Source of the DNA: Rhipidocladum racemiflorum
Lineage: Eukaryota; Streptophyta; Magnoliopsida; Poales; Poaceae
Length of the DNA: 64,000 nucleotides
Assembly: GCA_036346355.1 (NCBI GenBank)
Contig: CM070590.1
Location: forward strand, 42,937,749 to 43,001,748
Direction of reading: 5' to 3'
Of the stretch, positions 34,934 through 47,314 are shown piece after piece. Under the pieces are notes generated by a model, which was given only the letters and a program-made list of their open reading frames with translations, was not told where the DNA came from and made no database searches. The position numbers and the translations under genes are program-made. Position 1 is the first letter of the stretch. Every line of letters begins with the position of its first letter.

Positions 34934-37151
34934 TGTGACACTACGGAATGATGTTTTGAGTCATTTTCGATGTCAGCACTAAGGTTCGACTTTGGTGTCA
35001 TGTTTTAGGGCTTTTTCCGTGAGTTTGGGCTTCCGGGGGAGTTTGGGCCTTGGGGGGCTAATTTGGGCCGAAGGTGGGGGAGTTTTAGGCCCGTGTGGGG
35101 GGGGGTTTTGGGGCAGCAAGCCTGCTGCCCCATGCCCATGCACCCCACCGCATCCCCCAAACCCTAGCCGCCTCCCCCTCTTGTCCATGCGCCCCTCCCC
35201 TCAGCCCCTAGCCGCCACCTCCTCCCCTCCCCTTCTCCCTTGCGCCACCACCTTCCCCTCCCCTCTCCACCTCCCTTGCTGCCCTAGGGCAGCTCCCCAC
35301 CATGCCACCTCGCTGTCCCCTCCATCGGGAAACCCCGCGACGAGGAGATCCGGCAGTTCCGGCGCGAGGAGGACGATCGGGGAGCCCAGGAGGAAGGATT
35401 TCAGCGTTCATCGTTCATCGAGCGAAGGTATGGATAGGGAAATCCTTGGGGATAGTCTAGGTGCTGTGCTAGAGGGTATTTTGATACTTTTAGATCAAGA
35501 GGTGGTGCTGTGATTGGGTAGATTGGATGAAAACTAGAGTTTGCCACGTTCTCTGTTTCGGGCAGAGTGTGCAGTCGACCTAGGGTTTGAGTTTTCGCGA
35601 TTTTAGATTCGGAATTTGGTCGGCCGCCTGTTGAGAAAGTTGTAGGTAACTTCAATATATTTAATTGGACACCAAGAACGTCCAATTCTTCCCAGCCGTT
35701 TGAAAGTTATGGTCATTTTACCGAGAGTGTTCAAATCTGTGACGTAATTGGGACAGAACGTAGTATTTTGTAGATTAAACAATTCTAGAAGCCGAATCAG
35801 CTTTTCCCAATACTCAGAAAAAGCTAGGAAATTTCCTAAGCTTCGCGATGATGTACTCGTTTAATCTATTCAGAGTCCTAGAACTAAAGTTATGCTTGAT
35901 TGAAGCCAGCTGTCCCAGAGGGATAGATTCTCTGTTTTTCTGTTTTGGGATTAGTTTGTGAAGTCGGGATAGACGAGCTTTTGCATACTATTTTGGGGGC
36001 ACTTTTTGAGTGTGTGTTATGTTTGTGCAGGTGGTGTGACCCCGGGAGTGCCCTCAACCTCTCGTCAATCCGTCGCTTGGGGTTGAGGCAAGTGTATTGT
36101 AATGGGTAGTGTAACGTATGTTGCTAATTGTGACTAGATGCAAATTGCTTACATGTTGTGATATCTTGCCATGATTAGTGCTTGCCAAGGTTATGATGAA
36201 AATGGACTATTATGATGCTATGCCATGTTTAGTTCAGTTTGATGCAAGTTGTTTATGCTTATGGCATATGTTGCATACATGGCATGAAAGCTGGCCCGGT
36301 TGGTGAGAACATCATAACTAGTCCGGTAAGGTCGGTGAGAAAGTTATGACTAATCCGGAGCGCCATGGTTGTAAGACCTACCTCGTGATTCCACCCACGT
36401 GGTGAGTGGAAGCGATGCGTAGGCACCCTCCATCTACGGGATGGAAGAGGGAAGAGGGTGCACGCCGACGGGTGTGCACTCAGCAATACCGGTATATGCT
36501 TCCAGGAGACATGTGCATTGCATTGCATTGCATACATGATGATGATAATGAGTTGTGTACAATGTGCTTTGTCATGGATATGATGTTGTAGATGAGATTA
36601 TGATTCGATCCTGATGTTAAAGTATGGTATGTATTGTTGTTGGCATTGATATATTCTTTATGATCCATTGCAATATGCTTGCTGAGTGATGAACTCACGC
36701 TTGTGTTTTATGTTGTTTTTAGGTACCATGAAACCTGCATACGGGAAAGGGCATTAGCTACACATCTACACGTAGCTCCACAATTATAGACAATTTATTC
36801 TTTTGGGTCATGATAATAAGAATGGTGCCATGCAACTTGGTGCAATGGTTCATTTGTGTGCTTGGTTTCCTCATTTGTTTCGTTTAGCTCAGGAGATGGT
36901 TGAATTAATTATTCTAGACTTTTATTGTTGCTAGAATCCTCGTTATTGATGACTTAGATGTCATTCTTTATGCTATATACTGTGATCATGTTGTTCTTGC
37001 TTCAATTCATGGAAAAACAAAGGAGATGCTGCCGAAATTTTCGGTTTTAGTATTTACTCGTTTGCTGTAATTTATCTTTATTTGTGGTATTTAGATGTGG
37101 TTTAGTCTATGTTTGGTAACATTCAGGCACACTAGATGCCGGGGTGTTACA
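34934..37151 (+). repeat. Element I 5' LTR
   Basis: Runs from TGTGACACTACGG to GGGGTGTTACA (2218 bp), in the same family as G and H. It carries the hairpin GTGCACGCC/GGTGTGCAC at 36458-36479 and GGAGATGCTGCCGAAAT at about 37021-37038. A PBS follows, so it is the 5' LTR. The 3' LTR and most of the element lie beyond the window because H was inserted next to it. Confidence 0.88.
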
Positions 37152-37274
37152 GTTGGTATCAAAGCGGGTTGTAGGTGTGACACTACGGTTTGGTGTGACG
37201 TTATAGAAGGTGAAATTAGAGAATAAAACCTTTCGGCTTGAGGTTTACTCGCGTTTTTGGGCCTTTTGAAGCGT
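37152..37274 (+). promoter_or_regulatory. Element I primer binding site and start of leader
   Basis: TTGGTATCAAAGC at 37153-37165 differs from the iMet PBS by one base (AGAGC to AAAGC). The remaining 110 bases are leader, broken by LTR H at 37275. The last five bases, AGCGT (37270-37274), should recur to the right of H outside the window. Confidence 0.8.
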
Positions 37275-39553
37275 TGTGACACCACGGAGTGTCGTAACCT
37301 TATTTAACGTGCATGATAAGGTTAATAACATTATGAGATGTGGAATTAAGGTTAAAACTATAGGATATGGAGGTTAATAGCTTTTAAGGCGTTTAGGGCC
37401 GTTCCGGGTTTGGGCCTTCCCGGGGGAGTTTGGGCCTTGGTGGGCTTTGGTGGGATGGAGTAGGTCTCCGTAACGGACTAGGATTGGGTGTGGGGGCTAG
37501 TAAAAGGGCTCCCCACCAGCCTTTTGGGCGTGCTCCCCCTGCCCTTGGGCGCCCCCACCTCTCCCTCCAAGCCCTAGCCGCCACCCCCACCTTCCCCTCT
37601 CCCTTCCTTGCGCCTCCACCTCCCCCATTGCTCCCCATTGCTCCCTATTGCACACCACCTCTCCTCCACCCCCTTGCTGTCCTAGGGTGGCCTCCCCACC
37701 CCTGCATCCTCATGGATCCATCCGAGGAGCGAGGAGCGAGGAGCGAGGAACAAGGAGCGAGGAGCGAGGAGTGAGGAGCGAGAAGATCGATCGGAGTTTT
37801 CGTTCGTCGGGCAAAGGTATGATCATGGGGATCCTTGTAATTGATCTAGGTACTGTTCTTAGGGTGATTATCAAGTTTTTAGATCAATTGGTGGTGCTGG
37901 ATTGGAGTAATTTGGGTTAGATCTAGACGTTGCCACGTTTCTGTTTTGGAACAGCATGAGCAGTCGACCTAGGGTTCCTGTTTTCGCCAATTTAGAGTTC
38001 GAATATGACTGTACGGACTTTTAAGAAGTTGTAGATCATTTTATTATCTTTCCGTGCATATAAAGAACGTTAAATTCCACCCAGCCGTTTGAAAGTTATG
38101 ACTGTTTTACCGAGCGTATTAAAATCTGTGACGCGATTGGAACAGATCTCGGTAATCTGTAGATTAGACGACTTTAGATTCCGAATCAGTCTTTCCATAT
38201 ACCTAGAGAAAGTTGGGAAATTTCCTAAGCTACGCGAGGATGTACTCGTTTAATTGATTCGGAGTCCCAGAACTCAAGTTATGCTTTTTGCAAGGCTGCT
38301 GTCCCGTCGGGACAGAACCTCTGTTTTTAGGTTTTGCGAGTAGTGGGCAATGTCGGGTTAGATGGGGTTTTGCGTACTCTTTTGTGGGTATGATTGTGAG
38401 TGCGTGATGCCTATGTGCAGGTGGTGTGACACCGGGAGTGCCCTCGACTTCCCACAAATCCGTCGCCCGCGGTTGAGGCAAGTGTGTTGTAATGTATAGC
38501 GGAATCGTAGGTTGCTTGTGGAGATTAGATGAAAGATTGAATACTTGCTATGATCACTTGCCATGCTTGCTGTTTTCCAATGATATATTGAGTATGATTA
38601 TCATGATATGATGCTATGTGTCTATACTTATCATGATTCGATGCCATGTGTTTATGTGTACTATGACATGATGCCATATGTTTATGTACAAATGAGATAT
38701 GATAATTGGCATAGTTGCATGCATGTCATGAGATGGGGCGAGGGCGGTGAGAAAGTCATAACTAGTCCGGGGAAGGTCGGTGAGAAAGTTATGACTAGTC
38801 CGGAACGCCATTGAGTAAGACCTACATCGTGATTCCATCCACGTGGTGAATGGAAGCGAGGAGTAGGCACCCTCCATCTTCGGGATGGAAGGGGGAAAAG
38901 GGTGCACGCCGACGGGTGTGTACTCAACCATACCGGTATGAGTTTCCAAGGAGACATGAGCATTGCATTACATCGCATACATATTGATGATGACAATGTT
39001 AAGTGTTTATGAATAAGATGATTTACATGATGGGAGATGTTATTGCCATGTTGTTGTTCTTGTTGTTCATTGCAATATGCTTGCTGAGTTTCGAACTCAC
39101 GCTTGTGTTTTCTTGTTGTTTTAGGTACCATGAGATCGGCATGCGGGGAAGGGAAATAGTCACACGCCCACACGTAGCTTCACCTTAATGATTCCACAAG
39201 TCATTCTATTAGTTTGATAATAAATTGCGTGTGATAATCATTGCTTTAGTGTTTAGCTTTACTATCTGAGAGCTTATTTGTTCTTTTGACACTTGGAGAC
39301 ATTAAGTGCTTGAGGTTTGTCTTATATTGTCGTTAAGACTCTATTTATTGCTGTTTCATATGTCTCTCATATTGCCTTATAATGCTATACTGTTGTTGCT
39401 CCTTAAATCCATGTTAAAACAAAGGAGGTGCTGCCGAAATATCGGTTTTTAGCCTATGCGCCTTTGCTGGAATTTTATGTTAAATGTGGTATTTAGATGT
39501 TGTTTAGCTTATGTTTGGTAGCATTCAGGCATATTAAATGCCGGGGTGTTACA
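37275..39553 (+). repeat. Element H 5' LTR
   Basis: From TGTGACACC to GGGGTGTTACA (2279 bp), close to G and I. It shows GAGGAGC short repeats at 37720-37790, the hairpin at 38902-38923 and GGAGGTGCTGCCGAAAT at about 39423-39441. Internal sequence like that of G and F follows. Confidence 0.88.
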
Positions 39554-41059
39554 GTAGGTCCTTGGAACATGTATTCTAGTGAAATACCATAGGGTCAATT
39601 AAAATTTTGATGTGGAATAACCTAGAAACATGGCTTAGGTTATAACTAAAATTCTGCTATAGGATAGCAACCTTAAAACTTGTCTATGTGGATTAACTAA
39701 TTTAAAATTTGACACACATGGATGGACAGTAGGAAAGGGGATGGGTATCATTGCTTTACGCTTAAATGTTATATTTAAGCCTTGATGTTGAATGTTTTAT
39801 GTGATAAAGTATGCTGCTATGTGTATGAGATAATTGATTGAATTGCTCATGTTATCGTGATAAAGTGGGGTTGTGGTGCCGAAGGGTTTCGGTCATCTTT
39901 TTGTTTATAGTAAAGGTTGTGGTTTGACGGTATGGCCGATTAAAGCCATCACCAAAGAACTATTAACCCTTGTGGGGAAAGAGTGCTTACCTTTTCTGTC
40001 GCAGTTTGGGCAGTTGTTTGGAGTCAAAAGAAGAGTTAGTGGTGGATTCCTTCATTTGTTCTTTACCGTGCTGACGGTCGGTTTTGGTTGTTTTTTTTTC
40101 TTGGCTTTAGTTGATTGAAATCAAATGAAAAGTGTTGGGTTTACGCGGATTGTTCCGTCGGCGGTTCGTGGTTTTGTCTTCATTGGTTGAAAACGAAGAA
40201 GAAGAGTTTTGTGTTGCGCGTCTTTTGGTCATAATTTTTGCTTTGACACCTGGTTTTGCTGGTCATTGTGGACTGTCTTGGGGAGGAAACTTATGTGGTT
40301 GTTGTTCTCCCTATCTAAGAAAAAGTTTTGGAGTTTCCCCTTATGCAGGCCTTGAGTTGGTGGAGCTAAGTTTGAATCTTTTATCGGAAAAGATTTAATG
40401 AACATTTGATTTTCCCTGGTGCATCCTTCTTCCTTCTTGGAAGTATAGATCTTGAGATTTCTTGAAGAGTTTTGGGCTATCAAAGTTGGAAATTTGAGAG
40501 TTGAGCTCTCCTACATTTCTGTTGGAGTTTTGTTTTTCTTCCTTGCCTGGAAAGGAGAATTTATCTATTGGTGTTCGTTCTGGTTCTTGAGTTGTGGTTA
40601 TCTTTAAAAGTTGAGTTGCATCCTGTTTGTCAAAAGTGAAAATGGTTGTTTAGCATGTTATGTAGTATGTAACAATGTGGTTTATGGAAATGATTTACTC
40701 CTAAGTTAATTGGTGAGTTGAATTAGTTAAATGTAATATTTATCTTAAGCTTAAGATTAAATGAACTTCTAGTGTTGTAGATTACTCTATAGCGAGAATG
40801 ATTAAAGGTGTTAATGTACCTGCTTAAATTCTGTGGTTTACTTTAAAAGTGCTTATGACCCCCGATAATGTTTAAAGTATTAAACCCTGAAGCATAGTTA
40901 GAACATTAAGATGATCTAGATTGCTGTTATTGTTAAAGAAACTTTGCTGGTTGTTACAGATGTTCTAATTTTACATGTTAATAGAGAGATTTAATCGTGT
41001 TGGTGACCTTAACTTGGAAGTTGATTAGAGTTGTTATTTATGATGTTGCGAACTGTTAG
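39554..41059 (+). mobile_element. Element H internal region, non-coding, cut by J
   Basis: Begins GTAGGTCCTTGGA directly after the LTR; the PBS and about ten following bases found in G (TTGGTATCGAGC and on) are absent. The sequence to about 40140 matches the G leader, and 40660-41050 matches the reverse of F at about 55070-55480. No pol motif is seen. Like F, it appears to be a large non-coding derivative. It stops at 41059 with element J. Confidence 0.75.
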
Positions 41060-41520
41060 TGTCGGTGTATTCTACAACAGGGTGCCCACTACACTTTAAG
41101 CCGCCAGCGGACAGGTGGCGTCCAGGCCACGCCGCTGGCGGTCAGTAAGGTGGCCGCCTAGTGGACAGGTGGCGACCAGGCCACGCCGTAGTGTGATCGC
41201 TAGCGGGCAGGTGGCGTCTAGGCCACGCTGCTGGTGGTCAGTAAGGTGGCCGCCCAGCGGATAGGTGGCGACCAGGCCACGCCGCTGGCGGCCAGCAGTG
41301 TGATTGCCAAGTGGACACATGGCGTCCAGACCACGCCGCTGGAGGTCAGTAAGGTGGCCGCCTAGCGGACAGGTGGCGACCAGGCCATGACGATGGCGAT
41401 CAGCTGTGTGGTCGCTCAGCGGACATGTGGAGTCCAGACCACGCCGCTGGCGGTCAGCAAGGTGGTTGCCTGGTGGACACACGGCGCCTAGTCCACACCA
41501 CTGGCGCTCAGTTCCCGAAG
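41060..41520 (+). repeat. Element J 5' LTR, first part, mostly a 54-bp tandem array
   Basis: After the TGTCGGTG start, 41096-41515 consists of about eight units of 54 bp. Two variants alternate (one with 'ggtggcgtccaggccacg', one with 'ggtggcgaccaggccacg'), so the higher-order period is about 108 bp. Units contain GC-rich inverted segments (CGCTGGCGG). Since 54 is a multiple of three, reading frames stay open across the array, which gives a false 169-codon minus frame. CGAAG at 41516-41520 is the target of D. Confidence 0.78.
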
Positions 41521-44500
41521 TGTCGGGACCCCGAATTTGCAAATCCGGACCCTCTGTGTATTCAGCACTAGTCCAGGAACGCGCTAGTGCACACAGTCTT
41601 AACATCGGTAAATATCACAATCATACCATTCGATACTAATAAAGTACTTTTATTTAAATAACCAAACTGGTTACTCGACCTTATGGTCAAGTCACAAATG
41701 TACGCCTCGCAGGGCGAAACTTATTAAGAGAGAAATAGTAGCAGCGGAAAATAAAATAACTTCGTGGCGCCATCCAGTATACCACAGGCAACTGACTAGG
41801 CTCGCTCCCTAAGTAGACGGATCCTCTTGGAGCTCCTCCTCCAAAGCTGGTGTAGTCTCTTCTTCAACTGGTGTTGTATTGTGGCAAGGGTGAGTACTTG
41901 GTACTCAGCAAGTCATGCACAGAATGCAGGCTAATATACTATATGCATGGCTTGGTACAAAGGAATAGCTCAAGGTATATTTGCAGTAAACAGCATTTGA
42001 CAAGTAACATAAGTAGATTCGAAAGCAGTAGAAACAAGTATAGCATAGGTAACTTTTCAAGGAGTTTAATAAACATCTTTCCCATCCTAATCCACATTTC
42101 TAACATCATTGTCAATCCAACCCAACCTTTCAAGTCCAAGTTATTTTTGAGAAAATCTAACCCTTGACTGTAATTCCCGAGCGATGTCCAATACCGCGGA
42201 CACGGCTATTCGAATAGATTCTACACACTGCAGAGGTTATGCACTTTACCCACAAGATACAGTCAAACACCACAAAGGCGAGTTCCCGTAACAAAGTCTT
42301 TCGGAAACCTCTAACAATACAAGTGGTCCTCCCCGGTTATTGCACACTAACCCTTCCCTTAGCTAAGGTGAAGTTTAGGCCAATCAACCGTTAGATGGGT
42401 ACCTGGCCTCAGCCCCGGTACGCTCCCCCGTACAACTTACACAAAGGGTGTAGTTGACCTCCTGAGGTCCCACAGGTACGTTATCAACAACTTAATCAAC
42501 TAGGTCCGTCCCATTACAGACATGTGGTTGCACGTTAGACCCAGTTCAAAGGCTTGCAAGGTTAAGTCCTTAGGGTGACCAGGGCAAGACTACCCGAAGA
42601 ACCAAATCAACATCCCCAATGCCACAACTGGCCCACCTGATTACTCTTGCCACATGCCCCGGTCGAAAACTATTTATCAAACCCCAGTTGATTACCATGC
42701 ACCACGTGCCATCAACATCACATGATACCTTTCCAAAACAGGTTCAATATATCATTAAGTCAATATTAGCATTTGATTGTCCAAAATCATGTCATGAGCA
42801 CGTAAGTGTGTCTAAGCAGTATACTACAACGGTCTAAACCCATGTTGGCAAGTTAATAATGTCCAACTAGTAAACCACAACTAGGGTGACAAGGGGTCAT
42901 GGCACATACTTAGATAATCAAGGTGTCATACAGCAAATTGGCATTTATCTAATTCCCCATATTTAAATAAAGTATTTTCTAATTGAACTAGCATGCAATA
43001 GGTTAAATCAAAATAGATTTCGAAATAGGATCAACATGGTCAAAGCACAACTTGCCTTCAAAAAGTACTTGTTCTTGGTCTTGAGTTGGATCCTGAGTTA
43101 GTACTTCTCCTTCGAATCCTTCCGGCACTTCAACGTCTACTCGTAAAGCGTGCAAATAGCAAATACACGAATAAACAATAGGCAAAAAGTGTCCAAACAT
43201 CCAAATAAAATCCATAAACAGAGAGAACATAATTTTATGAATTTTTAGAAACTAGAATCGTCAAATTTGGAGTTAAAATGCAAAAGTTATGATTTTTTAA
43301 AGTGTAAATAATCAATTAAATAATTTTACAGAGAAAAACTTTAGTCCAAAAATTAAATAAAATTCATATTTAGGTAGATCTCAATTTTATACAAATTTAG
43401 AAATTTGAATCACTCAAATCGGAGTTGAAACGCAAAAGTTATAAGCTTTTGAAATTTGAATCAAAATCTGAAATCATTATTTCGAATTAATAAATCATTT
43501 TCTTTTTCGAAAAATCATTTATTGCGTCAGCAGGGACACGTGGACCAATCGGGTGACGACGCGTGGCCTCGGGTCCACGGACCCGGCGCACGGTCTCGGC
43601 TCGGTCCACCGTGGGCTCGGCCCACGGCTCACGGTCGCTGACAGGTGGGTCCTCTGACACGCGGGCCCCGCGTGTCAGCGTCACACGCACGCGTGCGTGG
43701 ACGGCGCTGACCGCGACGGTCAGCCTTCCCGGACACGTGGCTCAATCTCGGCCGTTGATTTGAAAATCAACGGCCCAGATTAGATCTGGCTAACGCGCTT
43801 GGAAAACAACTCCACTGATCTGGACGGTCAAGATCCAATCTATCGCTATGAACGTGGTTCAATCTAAGCCGTTGGATCTAGACCTAACGGTTGAGATTAG
43901 ATCTGAAGATTAACACGTGATTCTTTACCGTGGGTGACGTGGACGAATCTGGACCGTGCGATGAAGATCCGACGGTGGAGAAGCTTCGCGGGTCTGCGAT
44001 GTCCACGGCGGAGCTCCGGCGGCCGGCGTTGAGAACGAAGACCACACCGACGGCGCCGCACGCGCTCCGGCGAAGTGGGTGGTCTCTTCGGTGCGTCTCA
44101 AGCGGGATTCGGATCTGGGCTCCTTCTGCGGAAGACGACGGACGGGCGGCGAAAAGCGGCAAGAAATCGCGGCGGACACCTCCTCCAACTACTGGCGAGC
44201 TCGCGCGGCCGACGGCGGCGGCTTGAGCGGCGTGGGTTGGAGCTACGGTGCGCAATGAAAGCGCGATCCCGACACGGGTGGCGGCGCAATAAATAGGGCC
44301 TCGGCGTCCGCGGAACGCGGAATCCGAGGTCCTCTCCGTTGCGGCGGCGGAGTCCGGCGGCGACACGGTTAGGGTGACGTGGCACGCGCACAGCCGTTGG
44401 ATCGAGATCCAACGGTGCGCGAGTTTGGGTCCGGGTCGGACTCGGGCGAGCTGGCTGGCTCGGTCGGGCTCGGGCTCGGTGACGTGGCTCAATCGTGGCC

Positions 44501-44933
44501 GTTGGATCTGGATCCAACGGTCACGCGGTTAGGGCTCGGCCGAGTGGGTTCGGTCGAGTCACGTGGCTCGGGTCGGACTCGAACTCGAGTCTGACTCGGG
44601 CTCGGTCGGATGAACAGTAACCGACTCGGTTCGATTTTCCAGCGATTTAATATTTAAAATAATTTCCAGAAATTCATTTAATTCATTAAAAATAGCAAAT
44701 GACTCAGAAAAATTCCAGAAAAATTCTGGAAAATATTTTGGATCATTTTGGACTCAAATAAAATATTTCCAACAAAATTTTATTTGCAAAGTTAAATTCT
44801 TTAATTATTTCAAAATGGAATAAATTCAAATAAATTCCAAATAAATCCAAATAAATTCCAGAAAATTCCAAAAATTCACCAAAGTGCCAAATCACTCATG
44901 AATTTAAGAAAAGCAAAATTTTGGGGTGTTACA
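41521..44933 (-). repeat. Element D 3' LTR (3.41 kb)
   Basis: TGTCGGGACC to GGTGTTACA on the plus strand. It matches C and E throughout. Palindromes lie at 43750-43775, 43868-43890, 44393-44415 and 44498-44520, and the shared block with B and K lies at about 42191-42260. Confidence 0.93.
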
Positions 44934-44971
44934 AACCTCCCCCCCTTAATAGAATCTCGTCCCCGAGATTC
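44934..44971 (-). promoter_or_regulatory. Element D polypurine tract and hairpin
   Basis: On the minus strand AAGGGGGGGAGGTT abuts the 3' LTR. The hairpin at 44952-44971 has arms GAATCTCG and CGAGATTC (eight pairs) around GGGA and lies 18 nt from the LTR. Confidence 0.82.
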
Positions 44972-44975
44972 AGGG

Positions 44976-46589
44976 CTAACTAAGGAATAGGTTTGGGAAC
45001 TCTTTCCTCAAATCCTCTTCGCGCTCCCAAGTCGCTTCGCTCTCTGCATGATTGCTCCACTGAATTCTACAGAAACGGGTTGACTTGTTTCTAGTTTCTC
45101 GATCCATTGTGTCTAGAATCCTCACGGGATGCTCCTTATAAGTCAAATCCTCCTGCAACTCAATTGACTCTAGCGGTGTCTGTTCCTCAGGTACTCGGGG
45201 ACACTTCTTCAACTGGGACACATGGAATACGTCATGTACTCTGTTAACGCCTGCGGGCAACTCCGGTGATAAGCAACTTCGCCTCTGCGGCTCAAAATCT
45301 TAAATGGTCCAACATAACGGGTGCGAGTTTCCCTTTGGCATGGAACCTCTTAACTCCCCGAGAGGCGTAACTCGAGGTATACAAAGTCTTACGGTTCAAA
45401 ACTCAAATCCCGGCGACGGTTGTCGGCATAACTCTTACGTCGTGATTGGGCTATTTTCAACCTTTCCCTAATCATGGCACCGCTTCTTCACCTCTTGAAG
45501 AATATCAGGCCGAAGACACGGCGCCACGGTCTCATTCCAATTCAATGGCGTCCGACAGAGTCGACCATACAAAGGCCTCAAAAGGTGACATCTCAGAACT
45601 AGCCTGATAACTATTGTTGTAATCGAACTCGGCATACGGCAAACTCTTATCCCAAGAGGTAGCATAAGCCAATGCACAAGCTCTTAACATATCCTCGAAT
45701 CTGCTTGACTCTTTCGGTCTGGCCATCCGTCTGTGGATGATAAGCTGTACTGAAGTTCAAACGGGTTCCCATGGCTTCATGCAACTTATTCCAGAACCTT
45801 GAGGTAAATTGGGTACCTCTGTCCGATACGATCCTCTTTGGCACACCGTGCAAACAGACGATCGGATCATGTACAACTCGCCAATTTATCCCCGAGTAAG
45901 TAGTCTTCACGGGATAAAATGGCTACTTTGGTCAAGCGATCCACTATAACCCATATGGAGTCATAACCTCCTTGAGTCTTAGGCAAACCGGTAATGAAAT
46001 CCATCCCGATTTCCTCCCACTTCCACTCGGGTATTTTCGGTGGCCGTAGCAATCTCGCTGGTCTCTGATGCATTGCCTTGACTCTCTGGCATACGTCGCA
46101 CAATGCAACATGCTCGGCTACTTCAAGCTTCATGCTCGGCCACCAGAATCTCTCCTTCAGATCCTGATACATCTTGGCGCTTCCAGGATGAATTGAGTAC
46201 TTGGAGTCATGGGCTTCTTCCAAAATCAGTTGCTTTAACTCCTTCTTGTTAGGCACACAAATGCGATCCTTCATCCACAACGTGCCTTGCTCATCCAACT
46301 TGAAGTCCTCTGCCTTGCCTTCCTCCTTGATGGACTTAATCCTACGGATCTTGTCATCATCTTTCTGTCCTTCTCGGATCTGGTCCTCTAGAGTAGGTTT
46401 TACTTCCAATGCGGCCAAGAATCCGCTAGGTACAACCTCAATCTTCATTTTCTGAAAATCCTCACATAACTCATCCTGACTTGTGGCTAGCAACGTACTC
46501 ACGGTATGGCTTTTCCGACTCAGAGCATCGGCTACTACGTTGGCTTTCCCGGGATGGTAATGGATTCCAACATTGTAGTCCTTGATCAA
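44976..46589 (-). pseudogene. Element D pol remnant: RNase H end, integrase, chromodomain
   Basis: From 46589 the frame reads the RNase H end (NVGIHYHPGKANVVADALSR), the integrase zinc finger (HDSKYSIHPGS, then CDVCQRVK) and the core (WKWEEIGMDFITGLPKTQGG with the first catalytic Asp). After about 45870 several one-base indels split it: HGVPKRIVSDRGTQF, GQTERVKQ and FEDMLRACALAYATSWDKSL are in different frames. From 45260 the end is open again, with HDVFHVSQLKKCP and a chromodomain-like tail (PVRILDTMDRETRNK, then IQWSNHAESEATWE). Closest to B in layout, so Tekay-like. Confidence 0.88.
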
Positions 46590-46591
46590 CT

Positions 46592-46683
46592 CTAATCCAA
46601 ATAAATTCCAGAAAATTCCAAAAATTCACCAAAGTGCCAAATCACTCATGAATTTAAGAAAAGCAAAATTTTGGGGTGTTACA
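46592..46683 (-). repeat. Element D 5' LTR remnant (92 bp)
   Basis: Identical in layout to the last 92 bases of the D LTR in plus orientation, ending GGTGTTACA next to CGAAG. It is the only part of the 5' LTR left. Confidence 0.9.
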
Positions 46684-46688
46684 CGAAG

Positions 46689-47314
46689 CCACCTCGTAAC
46701 CTGTGCAGCCGCACAGAAGGTCAAAGACATTTAATGCGTATCGTGCGCATTAAATAGGAGTAATGAAGGCCACAGTATGGCGGCGCGTGTTTCCAACGCG
46801 CGACATTATTTCAAATGGCGTCACGGTGCATTTTCCCACCCCGGCAGAGCGGGCGGAGCCGGCAGGCGCGGGGCCCGATGCGACGGAGAGGACGGCTGTG
46901 CCAGGGCATTAAGTGTGCTGCAAGAACAGTGACAGGTGTATTAAATGCGGCATGTCAGGTGTATTCAATGTACTGCACTATTGTAAGCCCCGTGCGCCCC
47001 GGCCAGCCCAAGTATAAAAGGTAGCTGGGGTGCATGGGAGAAGGGGTTCGATCTTTTAGATTGGTTCATCCTCCTTTGGGGTTAGAGGCCGGGAGTTCCT
47101 TGTTCCTGGTTCTTTTGATTTCTCCAAGAACACTAGCAAGAATAACACAAGCAGGACTAGGGCTATTACTCGTGAGGAGGGCCCGAACCTGGATAAACCC
47201 GAGTGTCTTCTTGTGAGCTTCATCTATCTTCTTTTCACCGTATCCCGAGCAATCTCCACGAAAGCCCCTCGTTCGGACTTCTTACGCCCCATTTCGGAAG
47301 GGGTCTTGTCAACA
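46689..47314 (+). repeat. Element J 5' LTR, second part, with TATA box
   Basis: Resumes J after the CGAAG duplication. TATAAA at 47013-47018, in a GC-rich setting and followed by a transcribed-looking tract, is a good core promoter. The 3' edge is put at CTTGTCAACA (47314) because leader-like sequence follows, giving an LTR of about 1.09 kb without D. The edge is an inference: no second LTR copy is in view, and the sequence after it is not a clear tRNA match. Confidence 0.55.

Larger units (their letters stand above)
41521..46683 (-). mobile_element. Element D: Ty3/gypsy chromovirus with a large internal deletion
   Basis: Flanked by CGAAG on both sides (41516-41520, 46684-46688). On the minus strand the order is 92 bp of 5' LTR (46683-46592), then RNase H end, integrase, chromodomain, PPT and a complete 3' LTR. 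Most of the 5' LTR, gag, protease and RT are gone in one deletion, whose junction at about 46591 lies in an AATCCAAATAAA stretch. The TSD shows that the insertion was normal and the deletion came later or during reverse transcription. Confidence 0.93.

Noticed and set aside
41096..41605. 169-codon minus-strand frame with Cys/Pro/Leu repeats
   Set aside because: It follows the 54-bp tandem array of the J LTR, whose period keeps any frame open, and then runs into LTR D. No start context or family.
43884..44492. 202-codon minus frame, with similar frames at 14069-14970 and 62513-63210
   Set aside because: GC-rich LTR sequence of the C/D/E family; frames are not conserved between the three copies.
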